Shown: piece after piece, positions 45,559 through 54,752 of the stretch
Position numbering within the stretch: the stretch's first letter is position 1
Layout: each line of letters starts with the position of its first letter
Source: an uncultured Agathobaculum sp.
GTDB taxonomy: Bacteria > Bacillota > Clostridia > Oscillospirales > Butyricicoccaceae
Reading direction: 5' to 3'
Assembly (NCBI GenBank): GCA_944384725.1
Contig: CALWUJ010000007.1
Coordinates: 1-64,000, forward strand
DNA length: 64,000 nucleotides
Notes under the pieces: model-generated
Database searches by the model: none
Told to the model about the DNA's origin: nothing
The model's input: only the letters and a program-made list of their open reading frames with translations
Made by a program: the position numbers and the translations under genes

Positions 45559-46929
45559 TTATACCGGCTGCGCGGGCAGCGTGTCAAACCCGGTCTGCAA
45601 TTCTTCGTCCGTCGGAATATGGTTGGTCATTGTGCCGTTGTGATATGCTTCATATGCCGACATATCAAAATAACCCGTGCCGGTCAGGCCGAACAGAATG
45701 GTCTTGACCTCGCCGGTCTCCTTGCATTTGAGCGCCTCGTCGATCGCGCAGCGGATCGCATGGCTGGATTCCGGTGCCGGCAGAATGGTCTCGACCTTGG
45801 CAAACAAGGTCGCCGCTTGGAACACATCGGTCTGCTTGACTGATGTCGCTTCCATATAGCCGTCGTGATACAGCTTGGAAAGGATCGGGCTCATGCCATG
45901 GTAGCGCAGACCGCCCGCATGGTTCGCCGCCGGCATAAAGCCGTTGCCCAGCGTGTACATACGCGCCAGTGGCGTCACATGTCCGGTATCGCAGAAATCA
46001 TATGCGTACTTGCCGCGCGTGAACGACGGGCAGGACGCAGGCTCGACTGCAATGATACGCGGGTCAGCCTTGCCCAGCAGCTTATCCTGCATGAACGGCG
46101 CAATCAGACCGCCCAGATTGGAGCCGCCGCCCGCGCAGCCGATGACGATATCCGGATATTCATCCAGCATCTCCATCGCCTGCTTGCTCTCCAGACCGAT
46201 GATCGACTGGTGCAGCAGCACCTGATTGAGCACCGAACCGAGCACATAACGGTAACCCTCATGCGTGGTAGCGACTTCGACCGCTTCGGAAATCGCGCAG
46301 CCGAGCGAGCCGCCGGTCGTCGGGTTTTCCGCGAGGATCGCGCGGCCCGCCGCCGTGGTATTGGACGGCGAAGGCGTGACATCCGCGCCGAAAGTCTGCA
46401 TAACTGCCTTGCGGTACGGTTTCTGTTCATAGGAAACTTTGACCATGTAGACCTTGAGGTCAAGTCCGAAGTACGCACACGCTTCGGAGAGCGCCGTGCC
46501 CCACTGGCCTGCACCGGTCTCGGTCGTCAGGCCCTTGAGGCCCTGTTCCTTAGCGTAATACGCCTGCGCGATAGCCGAGTTGAGCTTGTGGCTGCCCGAG
46601 GTATTATTGCCCTCAAACTTGTAGTAAATCTTCGCAGGGGTATCCAGCGCCTTTTCCAGATTGTACGCACGGCACAGGGGCGACGGACGATACAGCTTAT
46701 ACATATCGAGGATCGGCTCGGGAATATCAAAGTACCGGGTCGTGCTGTCCATCTCCTGATGCGCCAGCTTTTCACAGAAAATCGGATAGAGCGCCTCCTC
46801 CGGCAACGGCTGATGTGTGCCGGGGTAGAGCAGCGGGTCGGGCTGCTGCTTCATATCGGCGCGCAGGTTGTACCACTGCTTGGGCATCTGATCTTCGGTT
46901 AAATACAATCTGTGCGGAATCTTTGCCAT
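45559..46929 (-). CDS. trpB: tryptophan synthase beta-like enzyme, TrpB2 type
   Basis: The product is 456 residues. It is the long TrpB2 form: N-terminal extension (RLYLTEDQMPKQWYNLRADM), PLP Lys115 in NTSGSHKLNSAIAQA, TETGAGQWGTALS, and the phosphate loop IGCAGGGSNLGG. TrpB2 makes tryptophan from indole and serine, often without a TrpA partner; no trpA is here. AAAGGAGAGAACC precedes ATG at 46929. A tryptophan T-box lies in its leader, so the gene is switched on when charged tRNA-Trp is low. Confidence 0.92.
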   Translation of the reverse strand: MAKIPHRLYLTEDQMPKQWYNLRADMKQQPDPLLYPGTHQPLPEEALYPIFCEKLAHQEMDSTTRYFDIPEPILDMYKLYRPSPLCRAYNLEKALDTPAKIYYKFEGNNTSGSHKLNSAIAQAYYAKEQGLKGLTTETGAGQWGTALSEACAYFGLDLKVYMVKVSYEQKPYRKAVMQTFGADVTPSPSNTTAAGRAILAENPTTGGSLGCAISEAVEVATTHEGYRYVLGSVLNQVLLHQSIIGLESKQAMEMLDEYPDIVIGCAGGGSNLGGLIAPFMQDKLLGKADPRIIAVEPASCPSFTRGKYAYDFCDTGHVTPLARMYTLGNGFMPAANHAGGLRYHGMSPILSKLYHDGYMEATSVKQTDVFQAATLFAKVETILPAPESSHAIRCAIDEALKCKETGEVKTILFGLTGTGYFDMSAYEAYHNGTMTNHIPTDEELQTGFDTLPAQPV

Positions 46930-46964
46930 GGTAGGTTCTCTCCTTTATATGAAAAATATGTGGG

Positions 46965-47301
46965 TTAACAAAAACAAAAAGGCTCCCGTCCCATGAAACA
47001 TCATGGGACAGGAGCCTGAAAAAACAAACTCTTGCGGTACCACCCAAATTGGCGCAAAAACGCCCGCTCACTTTCGCATATCCAACAATATACGCTCCCC
47101 GGATAACGGGTGGAGTCCCCGTCGCAGATACTCGGCCATGCAGCCTTTCGCCTTGCCCTGCTGAAGTCCATTCACAAGGGCCTCCCCTGCCGCGATCTCA
47201 CCACCCGCGGCTCTCTTGGAAGTTTGGTCTCCCTGCTACTCGTCTTCGTCATTGGTTTATCAGTATGGTCACAGTATATTCTCATCCAAAGCATTTGTCA
47301 A
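46965..47301 (-). promoter_or_regulatory. T-box riboswitch, tryptophan specific, with promoter
   Basis: The minus-strand promoter is TTGACA (47296-47301), 17 bp, TATACT (47273-47278). The leader has the T-box sequence GGGTGGTACCGCAAGAG (47029-47045) and a terminator stem at 46981-47016 followed by TTTTTG. Stem I has AGTAG opposite GAATGGACTTC; GAAG/CTTC closes the specifier loop, so the specifier is UGG (47168-47170), Trp. The T-box sequence can pair with the terminator's competing side to form the antiterminator. Confidence 0.92.
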
Positions 47302-47384
47302 GCATATTTTGAGAATTTTTATAAATTATTATCTTGATATTTTCTTATCATAATAACGCACTCGCTGCACGCCCGCGCCGCGCC

Positions 47385-47413
47385 TTGCCGCCTTGCCGCG
47401 GCTGTGCTATAAT
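47385..47413 (+). promoter_or_regulatory. promoter of the LRR/VWA/AAA operon
   Basis: TTGCCG (47385-47390), 17 bp, TATAAT (47408-47413), about 40 bases before the start at 47452. Confidence 0.6.
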
Positions 47414-47451
47414 CAATCCAGACGAAAATCATCCGAAAAGGAGGACGCGCC

Positions 47452-48423
47452 ATGCGCATTATCGAGGGCGAAAACGACCTTTTGCTGACCTGCACGCGCG
47501 TGCCGGACGGCATCGCCATTTTGCGCTGCGAGACGCGGGACGACGCAGTCACGCTGCCCGATACCATAGACGGCGCGCCCGTCGCGCAGCTCGGCGCATA
47601 TGCGCTCAGCGAGCGCGCGCCCGATTTGTCCGGACGCGAAACATTTTCCATTCGCGTCACCTGCGGTGGATCGGAGCCTGTACATGACGCAAACGCCATC
47701 CGGTCGGTTATACTGTCAGCCATGCTACAAAGCGTTGGCAGCTATGCATTTTACAACTGCCGCCGGCTGGAAACCATCACGCTGCCGCAAACGGTCACGG
47801 ACTTTGGCGGCGGCGCGCTGATGAATTGCCGCGCGCTGCGCACCATCGTGCTGTGTGCCGACCCAAACGCCCCCACCTGTCTGCAAAAACTGCTGGGTGA
47901 GCATGCGGGCGAACTCGACGTGCGTTTTGACGGCGGCTCTCCCGCGCGCCTGCTGTTCCCCGCCTACACCGAGGAACTCGAGGACTTGTCCCCCGCGCAC
48001 ATCTTCCAGCGCCGCATCCACGGCGCGGGCTACGGCTATCGTCAGTGCTTTGACGCGGGCGTGCTGAGCTTCCGGCAGTATGACCTTGCGCTGAGCGAAC
48101 TGCTCGAGAGACACGACTTTGCAGTTGCCACACGGGTCGCGGCGCGGCGGCTGGCTGTGCCTTATGCGCTGTCAGACACTGCGCGCGACGTCTATCTCGA
48201 CTGTCTGCGCGCGCACGGCGGTGCGCTGCTTCATGCCTGCGCTGCCGCAGGCGAGAGCGCGGCGATCTCGTTCCTGCTGTCGCTCGGCGTGCTGACCGCC
48301 GCCGACGTGGACGCGGCCTGCGATGCCGCCCGCGAAAAGGAACAGACCGCAGCGCTGTCCGTGCTACTCGCCGCGACGGGAAAAACCACGGCAAAGGGCC
48401 GCGCCAAAACCTTCGACCTGTAA
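47452..48423 (+). CDS. BspA-type leucine-rich-repeat protein with ankyrin-like end
   Basis: The product is 323 residues. LRR_5/BspA units are visible (LQSVGSYAFYNCRRLETITL, then PQTVTDFGGGALMNCRALRT) around residues 85-130. The end resembles ankyrin-like or helical repeats (HGGALLHACAAAGESAAISF, LLSLGVLTAADVDAACDAAR). It has no signal peptide. AAGGAGG precedes ATG at 47452. It lies 12 bases before the VWA gene and is the first of a three-gene operon; a substrate adaptor role is possible. Confidence 0.75.
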   Translation: MRIIEGENDLLLTCTRVPDGIAILRCETRDDAVTLPDTIDGAPVAQLGAYALSERAPDLSGRETFSIRVTCGGSEPVHDANAIRSVILSAMLQSVGSYAFYNCRRLETITLPQTVTDFGGGALMNCRALRTIVLCADPNAPTCLQKLLGEHAGELDVRFDGGSPARLLFPAYTEELEDLSPAHIFQRRIHGAGYGYRQCFDAGVLSFRQYDLALSELLERHDFAVATRVAARRLAVPYALSDTARDVYLDCLRAHGGALLHACAAAGESAAISFLLSLGVLTAADVDAACDAAREKEQTAALSVLLAATGKTTAKGRAKTFDL

Positions 48424-48435
48424 AGGAGGCTTTCC

Positions 48436-49725
48436 ATGCCCCAAAGCGAACGCTGGACCGCCCTCGGGCGTGAGATTTTGTTCTCCGCCCGTACCGAATT
48501 ATATATGAGCCTGCCGTTTCTGGACGCGGCGCTGTCTGCGCTGGCCGTCTCGGACGGGTTTGACACCGCCACCCTTGCCACCGATGCGCGCAGCCTGTAT
48601 TTCAACGGCGCATGGCTCGCGCAGCAGCTCGAACGCGGCCGCCCGCGCGTCAACCGCGCCTACCTGCACAGCGTGTTTCACTGTCTGCTGCGCCATCCCG
48701 CCAAAACGCACGGCCGCGACCGCGATTTGTGGGATTTGGCCTGTGATGTAGCAGTCGAAAGCATACTGGACACACTGGACTATCGTTGTTTGCAGGCAGA
48801 CAAGCCATCCGTGCGGCGGCAAAACCTGTACCGCAGCCTGCGTGCGGAGATGCCCGTGCTGACCGCCGAGGCGGTCTACCGTCAATTCCGGCGCGACCGC
48901 CTGAATTCCTATGACTGCGCCACGCTCGCGCGCGTGTTCGCGGTCGACGAGCACTCGCTCTGGCCCGAAGAGGGCGATGACGAGCAGGATCGCCAGTGGC
49001 AGCAGCGCGCCGAGCGCACCCAGACCGCGATGGAGACCGTGTTCTCCAATCAGGCGATGGGCGGCGAAGCCGTTCGCGAGCAACTGTCCGTCACCACCCA
49101 GCACACGACCGACTATCGTGCCTTTTTGCGGCGGTTCGCCGCGCTGCGTGAGGAAGTCGCGGTGGACGCGGACTCCTTTGACTACGGCTACTATGCCTAT
49201 GGTCTGCGCCACTTCGGCAACATGCCGCTGATTGAGCCGCTGGAGACACGCGAAGTGCGCAAAATTGAAGATTTTGTCATCGCCATCGACACCTCGATGT
49301 CCACCTCAGGCGATCTGGTGCGCAGCTTTTTGTCGCGTACCTATGAACTGCTACAAGACAGCCAGAGCTTTTTCCGGCACATCAATCTGCGCATCATCCA
49401 GTGCGATGACCAGATCCGCGCGGACAAACGCATCACGAACGCCCGAGATCTGGCGGATTATATGGAGCATTTTGAACTGATCGGCCAGTCGGCCACCGAC
49501 TTCCGTCCGGTGTTTGAATATGTCGACCGGCTGGTGAGTGAGGGCGCGTTCCACCATCTGCGCGGCCTGATCTACTTTACCGACGGACTTGGGATTTATC
49601 CCAAAAAACGACCTAAATACGACGCGGCCTTCATCATGCTCGAGGGCGGCGCGTATCCCGATAACGTCCCGCCGTGGGCGATCCGCGCCGTGCTGCGCGA
49701 GGACGAGATAGGAGAACCATCATGA
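48436..49725 (+). CDS. VWA-domain protein with metallopeptidase-like N-terminus
   Basis: The product is 429 residues. The N-terminal half belongs to the DUF2201 metallopeptidase-like type, but the zinc motif reads HSVFHCLLRH (His78, His82, His87), with Ser in place of the catalytic Glu. The C-terminal half is a VWA domain with MIDAS DTSMSTSG (Asp285, Ser287, Ser289) and YFTDGLG. AAAGGAGG precedes ATG at 48436. The stop overlaps the AAA start. With the ATPase it forms a MoxR-VWA-like pair that probably inserts metal or remodels a client. Confidence 0.85.
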   Translation: MPQSERWTALGREILFSARTELYMSLPFLDAALSALAVSDGFDTATLATDARSLYFNGAWLAQQLERGRPRVNRAYLHSVFHCLLRHPAKTHGRDRDLWDLACDVAVESILDTLDYRCLQADKPSVRRQNLYRSLRAEMPVLTAEAVYRQFRRDRLNSYDCATLARVFAVDEHSLWPEEGDDEQDRQWQQRAERTQTAMETVFSNQAMGGEAVREQLSVTTQHTTDYRAFLRRFAALREEVAVDADSFDYGYYAYGLRHFGNMPLIEPLETREVRKIEDFVIAIDTSMSTSGDLVRSFLSRTYELLQDSQSFFRHINLRIIQCDDQIRADKRITNARDLADYMEHFELIGQSATDFRPVFEYVDRLVSEGAFHHLRGLIYFTDGLGIYPKKRPKYDAAFIMLEGGAYPDNVPPWAIRAVLREDEIGEPS

Positions 49726-51224
49726 ACATCAAACGAGCCAAAAACGAGATCAAAAACGCGCTGCGCGCCTATCTCGCGCGCGACGAATTCGGCGCGTACC
49801 GCATTCCGCCCATCCGGCAGCGCCCCATCCTGCTGATGGGCCCGCCGGGCATTGGCAAAACCCAGATCATGGAGCAAATCGCGGATGAAACCGGCGTGGG
49901 ACTCGTGTCCTACACATTGACCCACCACACGCGCCAGTCTGCGCTCGGCCTGCCCTACATCGAGCGCGAGAAATTCGGTGGGCAGGAATACGCAGTCACG
50001 GCCTACACGATGAGCGAAATCATCGCCTCGGTGTACCGCGAGATCGAGCGCACGGGTGTTTCCGAGGGCATTTTGTTTCTCGACGAGATCAACTGCATTT
50101 CCGAGACACTCACGCCCATGATGCTGCAATTTTTGCAGTGCAAAACCTTCGGCAACCAACAGCTGCCCGCGGGCTGGGTGGTCGTCGCGGCGGGTAACCC
50201 GCCCGAGTACAACAAATCCGTGCGCGAGTTTGACGTCGTGACGCTCGACCGCGTCAAGCGCATCGACGTGGAAGAAGATTTCGCCGTCTGGAAGGAATAC
50301 GCCTACCGTCGCGGCATCCATGGCGCGATTTTGTCCTATCTGGAAATCCGGCGCGACCATTTTTACCGCGTCGAGGCAACCGCCGACGGCCTGCAATTCG
50401 TCACCGCGCGCGGCTGGGAGGATTTGTCCGAGCTGATGCAGGTATATGAATCTCTCGGCCTGCCGGTTGACCGTCAAGTGGTCGAGCAGTATTTGCAGCT
50501 GCCGCGCGTGGCAAGCGATTTTGCCAATTATCTGCAATTGTACGATAAATACAAGCGTGTTTACCGCGTGGAGGAAATCCTCGACGGCACATGGGAGCGC
50601 GTGCGCGCCTCCGAGCTTTCCGGCGCGCCGTTTGACGAAAAGCTGGGTGTTTTGGGACTACTTTTATCCCGTCTCGCGGACAGCGCGCGCGAAACCTACC
50701 GCCTTGACGGCCTGACCGACGCGCTGCATCAGGATCTTATCCGCATCCGCGAGGGCGAAACCACGCTCGGCACGCTGCTGGATGACAAGCGCGCCGCGCT
50801 CTCCCGCCGCCGTGCCGCCGGTTCCACCGACCGCGACGCACTGTTCATTGCGTCCCGCGAGACCGAACGGCTGGACGCCTTCCGGCAGGGGCTTTCGCTG
50901 GAAAAAATCCCGACAGGCCGCGCGTTTGACTACCTCAAGGAGAAGTTCCAAACTGATGTGCAGGCGCGCGCAGACGCCGCCGACCAAACCGACCGTGCAC
51001 TGTCCAATGCCTTTGCCTTCCTCGACGAAGCGATCGGGGACAGCCAGGAAATGGTGCTGTTTGCAACCGAGCTGACCGCGAACTACTTTACCTCGTGGTT
51101 CATCCAGAATTTCGGCTGCGAAGCCTACTTTGCGCACAACAAGCGTCTGCTGTTCGATGACACACAAAAGCACCTGCTTGAGGAAATCGAGAAAACCCGT
51201 GCCGCCGACCAACCGCAGGAATAA
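49722..51224 (+). CDS. MoxR-like AAA+ ATPase
   Basis: The product is 500 residues. Walker A is GPPGIGKT (about residues 40-47) and Walker B is GILFLDEIN (117-124), followed by AAGNPPEYNKS, sensor-type, and the long C-terminal helical part. ATG at 49722 overlaps the VWA stop (ATGA), with AGGAG eight bases before. The ATPase plus VWA pair is a known chaperone arrangement; the LRR protein upstream is the third partner here. A longer upstream frame overlaps the VWA gene without signal. Confidence 0.88.
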   Translation: MNIKRAKNEIKNALRAYLARDEFGAYRIPPIRQRPILLMGPPGIGKTQIMEQIADETGVGLVSYTLTHHTRQSALGLPYIEREKFGGQEYAVTAYTMSEIIASVYREIERTGVSEGILFLDEINCISETLTPMMLQFLQCKTFGNQQLPAGWVVVAAGNPPEYNKSVREFDVVTLDRVKRIDVEEDFAVWKEYAYRRGIHGAILSYLEIRRDHFYRVEATADGLQFVTARGWEDLSELMQVYESLGLPVDRQVVEQYLQLPRVASDFANYLQLYDKYKRVYRVEEILDGTWERVRASELSGAPFDEKLGVLGLLLSRLADSARETYRLDGLTDALHQDLIRIREGETTLGTLLDDKRAALSRRRAAGSTDRDALFIASRETERLDAFRQGLSLEKIPTGRAFDYLKEKFQTDVQARADAADQTDRALSNAFAFLDEAIGDSQEMVLFATELTANYFTSWFIQNFGCEAYFAHNKRLLFDDTQKHLLEEIEKTRAADQPQE

Positions 51225-51329
51225 TAATCGCGCCTTGGCGCGCATCAAACAGAAAAGCGATTTTGTGTGCACACTTACACGCAAAATCGCGCTCGGGCTT
51301 TGTCCGCGCCCCGCGCGGCATAGCCCTAC

Positions 51330-51393
51330 TCGATGAAAAGCGTGCTTTTCATCGAATAAAAAGAGAAACGCCGCAGCAACCGCTGCGGCGTTT
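51330..51393. terminator. two terminator hairpins between convergent genes
   Basis: A 12-bp stem (TCGATGAAAAGC) at 51330-51355 is followed by AAAAAGAG, and a second 12-bp stem (AAACGCCGCAGC) lies at 51366-51393. The second would stop uxaA transcripts; the first could stop the AAA operon. The rest of 51225-51459 holds nothing recognised. Confidence 0.7.
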
Positions 51394-51459
51394 CCCATAC
51401 AAAGAAAGTAGAAAAGGAAATGAAGTAAGTATCAAAGAGAGAGGATATGATTGCACGCT

Positions 51460-52941
51460 TTACAGCGTAACACCGTCCTTGAAGATCGCGATCTCACGGT
51501 AACCGAGCTGCTCGCTCTTGGAAAGCTGGCCGCTCGCAACCTGCAGAACCAGATCGAACAGGCGTGCCGCAGCGTCCTTGATTGGCTCGCCGTCGGCCAC
51601 CGGGCCGGCGTCAAAGTCGATCCAGCCAGACTTCTTCTGCGCCAGCTGGCTGTTGCTGGCAATCTTGATGGTCGGCGCGGGCGCGCTGAATGGCGTGCCG
51701 CGGCCGGTGGTAAACAGCACGATGTGTGCGCCAGCCGCCGTCATAGCGGTCGCGGACACCAGATCGTTGCCCGGACCGTACAGCATGTTCAGGCCATGCG
51801 CGGTCACCGGATCACCGTAACCGATCACGTCCGCGATCGGGGCGGTGCCGCCCTTCTGCACGCAGCCGCAGGACTTATCCTCGAGTGTCGTGATGCCGCC
51901 CTTCTTGTTGCCGGGCGACGGGTTTTCATACACGGTTTCGTGATGGCTGATGAAATAATCCTTGAAGTTGTTGAGCATGCTGGTCGCCTTATCAAACACC
52001 TCGCGGTTGACGCAGCGGCTGAGCAGCATCCCCTCCGCGCCGAACATCTCCGGTACCTCGGTCAGCACGGTCGAACCGCCGCGGGCGATCACCATATCGC
52101 TGAACGCGCCGACGGTCGGGTTGGCGGTTACGCCGGACAGGCCGTCCGAGCCGCCGCACTTCATGCCGATGACCAGATCGCTGACCGGAATCGGCTGGCG
52201 GGTGAACTGCGCGGCAAACGCGGCACACTGCTCGAGCAGCGCGCGGCCGGCCGCGAATTCATCTTCGACATCCTGACAGGTCAGGAATTTGACGCGGTTC
52301 TCGTCATAGGGACCAAGCTCTTCAAGGAACTGGTCGTGCTGCAGGTTTTCGCAGCCAAGGCTGAGCACCAGCACCGCTGCCGCGTTTGGGTGGCGCACGA
52401 GCGCCGCGAGCAGCTTGCGGGTCTGCGCATGGTCTGCGCCGGTCTGCGAGCAGCCGTATGGATGCGTGAAGGTGTAAAGACCCTCGATCGAACCGGTCAC
52501 AAGATCCTGATTGTCGCGCACCATCTTTTTCGCCACGTCATTGACACAGCCAACGGTCGGGATGATCCAGATCTCGTTGCGGACAGCCGCGCGGCCGTCC
52601 TTGCGGCGGAAGCCCATAAAGGTCTCCGGCTCAACGGCCGATACGGTCGGCACGTCAGGCACATAGGTATATTCCTCTTCGCCCGACAGGTTGGTTTTCA
52701 TGTTATGGGTATGCACCCAAGCGCCGGTCTCGACTGCGGCGGTCGTGTGGCCGATTGGATAGCCATACTTGACGACTGCGTCACCCTCGGCAATCGGGGC
52801 GAGCGCGATTTTGTGTCCCTGCGGGATATCCTCGATCGCGGTGACAGTCACGCTGCCCGCAGGAAGCGTTTCGCCTTTGCTGACCGGATGCAGCGCAACG
52901 GCCACATTATCCCGCTCGGTGATGCGAATGAGTTTTGTCAT
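51460..52941 (-). CDS. uxaA: altronate dehydratase
   Basis: The product is 493 residues. It matches UxaA: an N-terminal SAF-like domain (LIRITERDNVAVALHPVSKG), then FMGFRRKDGRAAVRNEIWII, PYGCSQTG and GMKCGGSDGLSGVTANP, and GCVQKGGTAPIADV with iron-site-type Cys. It dehydrates D-altronate to 2-keto-3-deoxygluconate in galacturonate catabolism. GGGAGGGCTCACT precedes ATG at 52941. It lies 15 bases after uxaB and is the second gene. Confidence 0.93.
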   Translation of the reverse strand: MTKLIRITERDNVAVALHPVSKGETLPAGSVTVTAIEDIPQGHKIALAPIAEGDAVVKYGYPIGHTTAAVETGAWVHTHNMKTNLSGEEEYTYVPDVPTVSAVEPETFMGFRRKDGRAAVRNEIWIIPTVGCVNDVAKKMVRDNQDLVTGSIEGLYTFTHPYGCSQTGADHAQTRKLLAALVRHPNAAAVLVLSLGCENLQHDQFLEELGPYDENRVKFLTCQDVEDEFAAGRALLEQCAAFAAQFTRQPIPVSDLVIGMKCGGSDGLSGVTANPTVGAFSDMVIARGGSTVLTEVPEMFGAEGMLLSRCVNREVFDKATSMLNNFKDYFISHHETVYENPSPGNKKGGITTLEDKSCGCVQKGGTAPIADVIGYGDPVTAHGLNMLYGPGNDLVSATAMTAAGAHIVLFTTGRGTPFSAPAPTIKIASNSQLAQKKSGWIDFDAGPVADGEPIKDAAARLFDLVLQVASGQLSKSEQLGYREIAIFKDGVTL

Positions 52942-52956
52942 AGTGAGCCCTCCCGC

Positions 52957-54447
52957 TTACAGGCAGGAAGCAAACGCGGCCTCCGCGCCTTCCGTGCGGA
53001 TCTTGGTCAGGTCAGCGAGTACCGCAGCTTCGAGGCCGTCGACCCCCGTCAAATCCTGATCCCACATCTGTTCATTGGTCAGCACCGCGTGCACCAGATC
53101 GGCGTCGCTGTCGTCCTTATGGTTCCAGTAGAACTCAAGTGCCCAACGGTCGTCCGAGCAGGTATAGGTGTTGCCCTTCGGACGCTTGCAGACCAGACCC
53201 TTGTCGGTCAGTTCCTGCACGTCGGTCGAATAGAACGCGATGTACGCGGCAAGCGACATGGTCAAACAAACCGGTAGCTTGCCTTCCTTCTCGATGTACT
53301 CCAGGAAGCTGGGCATGTTGCGCGCCTTCCACTTAGAGGTGGAGTTGAGCGAAATGCTCATCAGCTCATGGTCAACAAACGGATTGTTGAAGCGGTCTTC
53401 TACCGCTACCGCAAAGTTCTCCAAATCGTTCTTGTCGAGCGGCAGGGTCGGGATGACCTCCTCATGCAGCATCTTGTTCATAAAGCCCTTGATATGCTCA
53501 TTGTGCATGCAATCGCGCACGATATCGAAACCTGCGAGGTAAGCGCCGAGCACAAAGCCGGTGTGCGCGCCGTTCAGGATGCGCACCTTGCGCTTCTTGT
53601 ACGGGGTAACGTCCGGTACGACGATGCAGTTCAGGCCAGCCGCCTTGAAGGGCAGCTTGTCTTCCAGCCATGCCGGGCCTTCGATGTTCCAAACGCCAAA
53701 TACTTCGCCAACGTCGATCAGTTCGTCGTGGTAGCCGTTCTCCTCGTCCATCTTGGTGGCCTCGGCAGCGTCCTTGATGCGGCCGGGCACGATACGGTCA
53801 ACCAGCGTCGAGCAGAAGGTGCATTCGCCGCACCAAGCCTTGAAGTCCGCTTCCAGACCCCACTGCTCGATGTACTGGCCGACACACTTCTCCAGCTCCT
53901 TGCCGTTGTTGTCGATCAGCTCGCAGGACAGGATGACCAGCGGCTTCTTGCCGGCCTGCCAGCGCTTGTACAGCACCTGGGTCAGCTTTGCCGGGAACGA
54001 GGACGGCGGGCAGTCGTCCTTCTGGCAGGCGGGATCGTAAACGATACCAGCCTCGGTGGTGTTGGACACGATATACTCAAGGTCGTCGGAAACCGCGACT
54101 TCCATCATCGCGTCATAATCTGCTTTCTCATAGGGGTTGAGGCAGCGGGACACCGAAGAGATCACGCGCTTGCGGTCAACCTTCTCGCCGTTCTCGCGGC
54201 CGCGCAGATACAGGGTATACAAACCCTGCTGCTCGTTGATCTGCTTTGCAAGACCGGGCGCGATCGGCTGCACCAGAACCGCCTTGCCGTTCCAGCCAAC
54301 CTTTTCATTGGACATATCGAACCAGTAGTCGACAAATGCGCGCAGGAAATTGCCTTCGCCAAACTGGAGGATCTTTTCCGGTGCATTTTCCAGAATATAG
54401 CCCGCATAACCGGACTTTTTCAGCACTTCATAATTCAGCTTTTCCAT
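52957..54447 (-). CDS. uxaB: tagaturonate reductase
   Basis: The product is 496 residues. It belongs to the mannitol/altronate dehydrogenase family: ILQFGEGNFLRAFVDYWFDM at the N-terminus, EYIVSNTTEAGIVY, RILNGAHTGFVLGAYLAG with the active-site region. It reduces D-tagaturonate to D-altronate. GAGGAG lies seven bases before ATG at 54447. It is the first gene of uxaB-uxaA. No uxaC is in the window. A TRAP permease remnant lies just upstream on the same strand. Confidence 0.93.
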   Translation of the reverse strand: MEKLNYEVLKKSGYAGYILENAPEKILQFGEGNFLRAFVDYWFDMSNEKVGWNGKAVLVQPIAPGLAKQINEQQGLYTLYLRGRENGEKVDRKRVISSVSRCLNPYEKADYDAMMEVAVSDDLEYIVSNTTEAGIVYDPACQKDDCPPSSFPAKLTQVLYKRWQAGKKPLVILSCELIDNNGKELEKCVGQYIEQWGLEADFKAWCGECTFCSTLVDRIVPGRIKDAAEATKMDEENGYHDELIDVGEVFGVWNIEGPAWLEDKLPFKAAGLNCIVVPDVTPYKKRKVRILNGAHTGFVLGAYLAGFDIVRDCMHNEHIKGFMNKMLHEEVIPTLPLDKNDLENFAVAVEDRFNNPFVDHELMSISLNSTSKWKARNMPSFLEYIEKEGKLPVCLTMSLAAYIAFYSTDVQELTDKGLVCKRPKGNTYTCSDDRWALEFYWNHKDDSDADLVHAVLTNEQMWDQDLTGVDGLEAAVLADLTKIRTEGAEAAFASCL

Positions 54448-54534
54448 CATTATTCTCCTCATATAACCAACCCGGAAACGGCGGAGAAACCTCCGCCGCA
54501 CCGGACAAAAACCTTATGGATGAACCGAAAACGA

Positions 54535-54722
54535 TCAGCCGCCGAACAGCGACAGGATACCGGTAGAGAATGCCGGCACATAGGTAATCAGCAGCAGGTT
54601 GACAACCAGCAACAGATAGAACGGAACTGCTTCCTTAATGAACTTGCCCGTCTTACAGCCGGTGATGCCACAGGTGACGAACATCAGCGTGCCCATCGGG
54701 GGCGACAGATTTATCAGGGTGA
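54535..54722 (-). pseudogene. C-terminal remnant of a TRAP transporter large permease (DctM)
   Basis: About 60 codons remain on the minus strand, ending at TGA (54535-54537). They read NLSPPMGTLMFVTCGITG, then KEAVPFYLLLVVNLLLITYV and PAFSTGILSLFGG, the typical end of DctM/TRAP-large permeases. In-frame upstream codons give a stop at about 54724. No DctP or DctQ gene is near. The fragment stands just upstream of uxaB on its strand, so an original hexuronate TRAP transporter probably preceded the uxa genes and was lost by deletion up to the GntR gene. Confidence 0.82.
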
Positions 54723-54752
54723 ATTACGCCCCCTTCGGAGGTATCAACATAC

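Noticed and set aside
51451..53277. 608-codon antisense frame over uxaA and the end of uxaB
   Set aside because: The sense genes are certain, and the frame has the Arg/His-rich look of a shadow.
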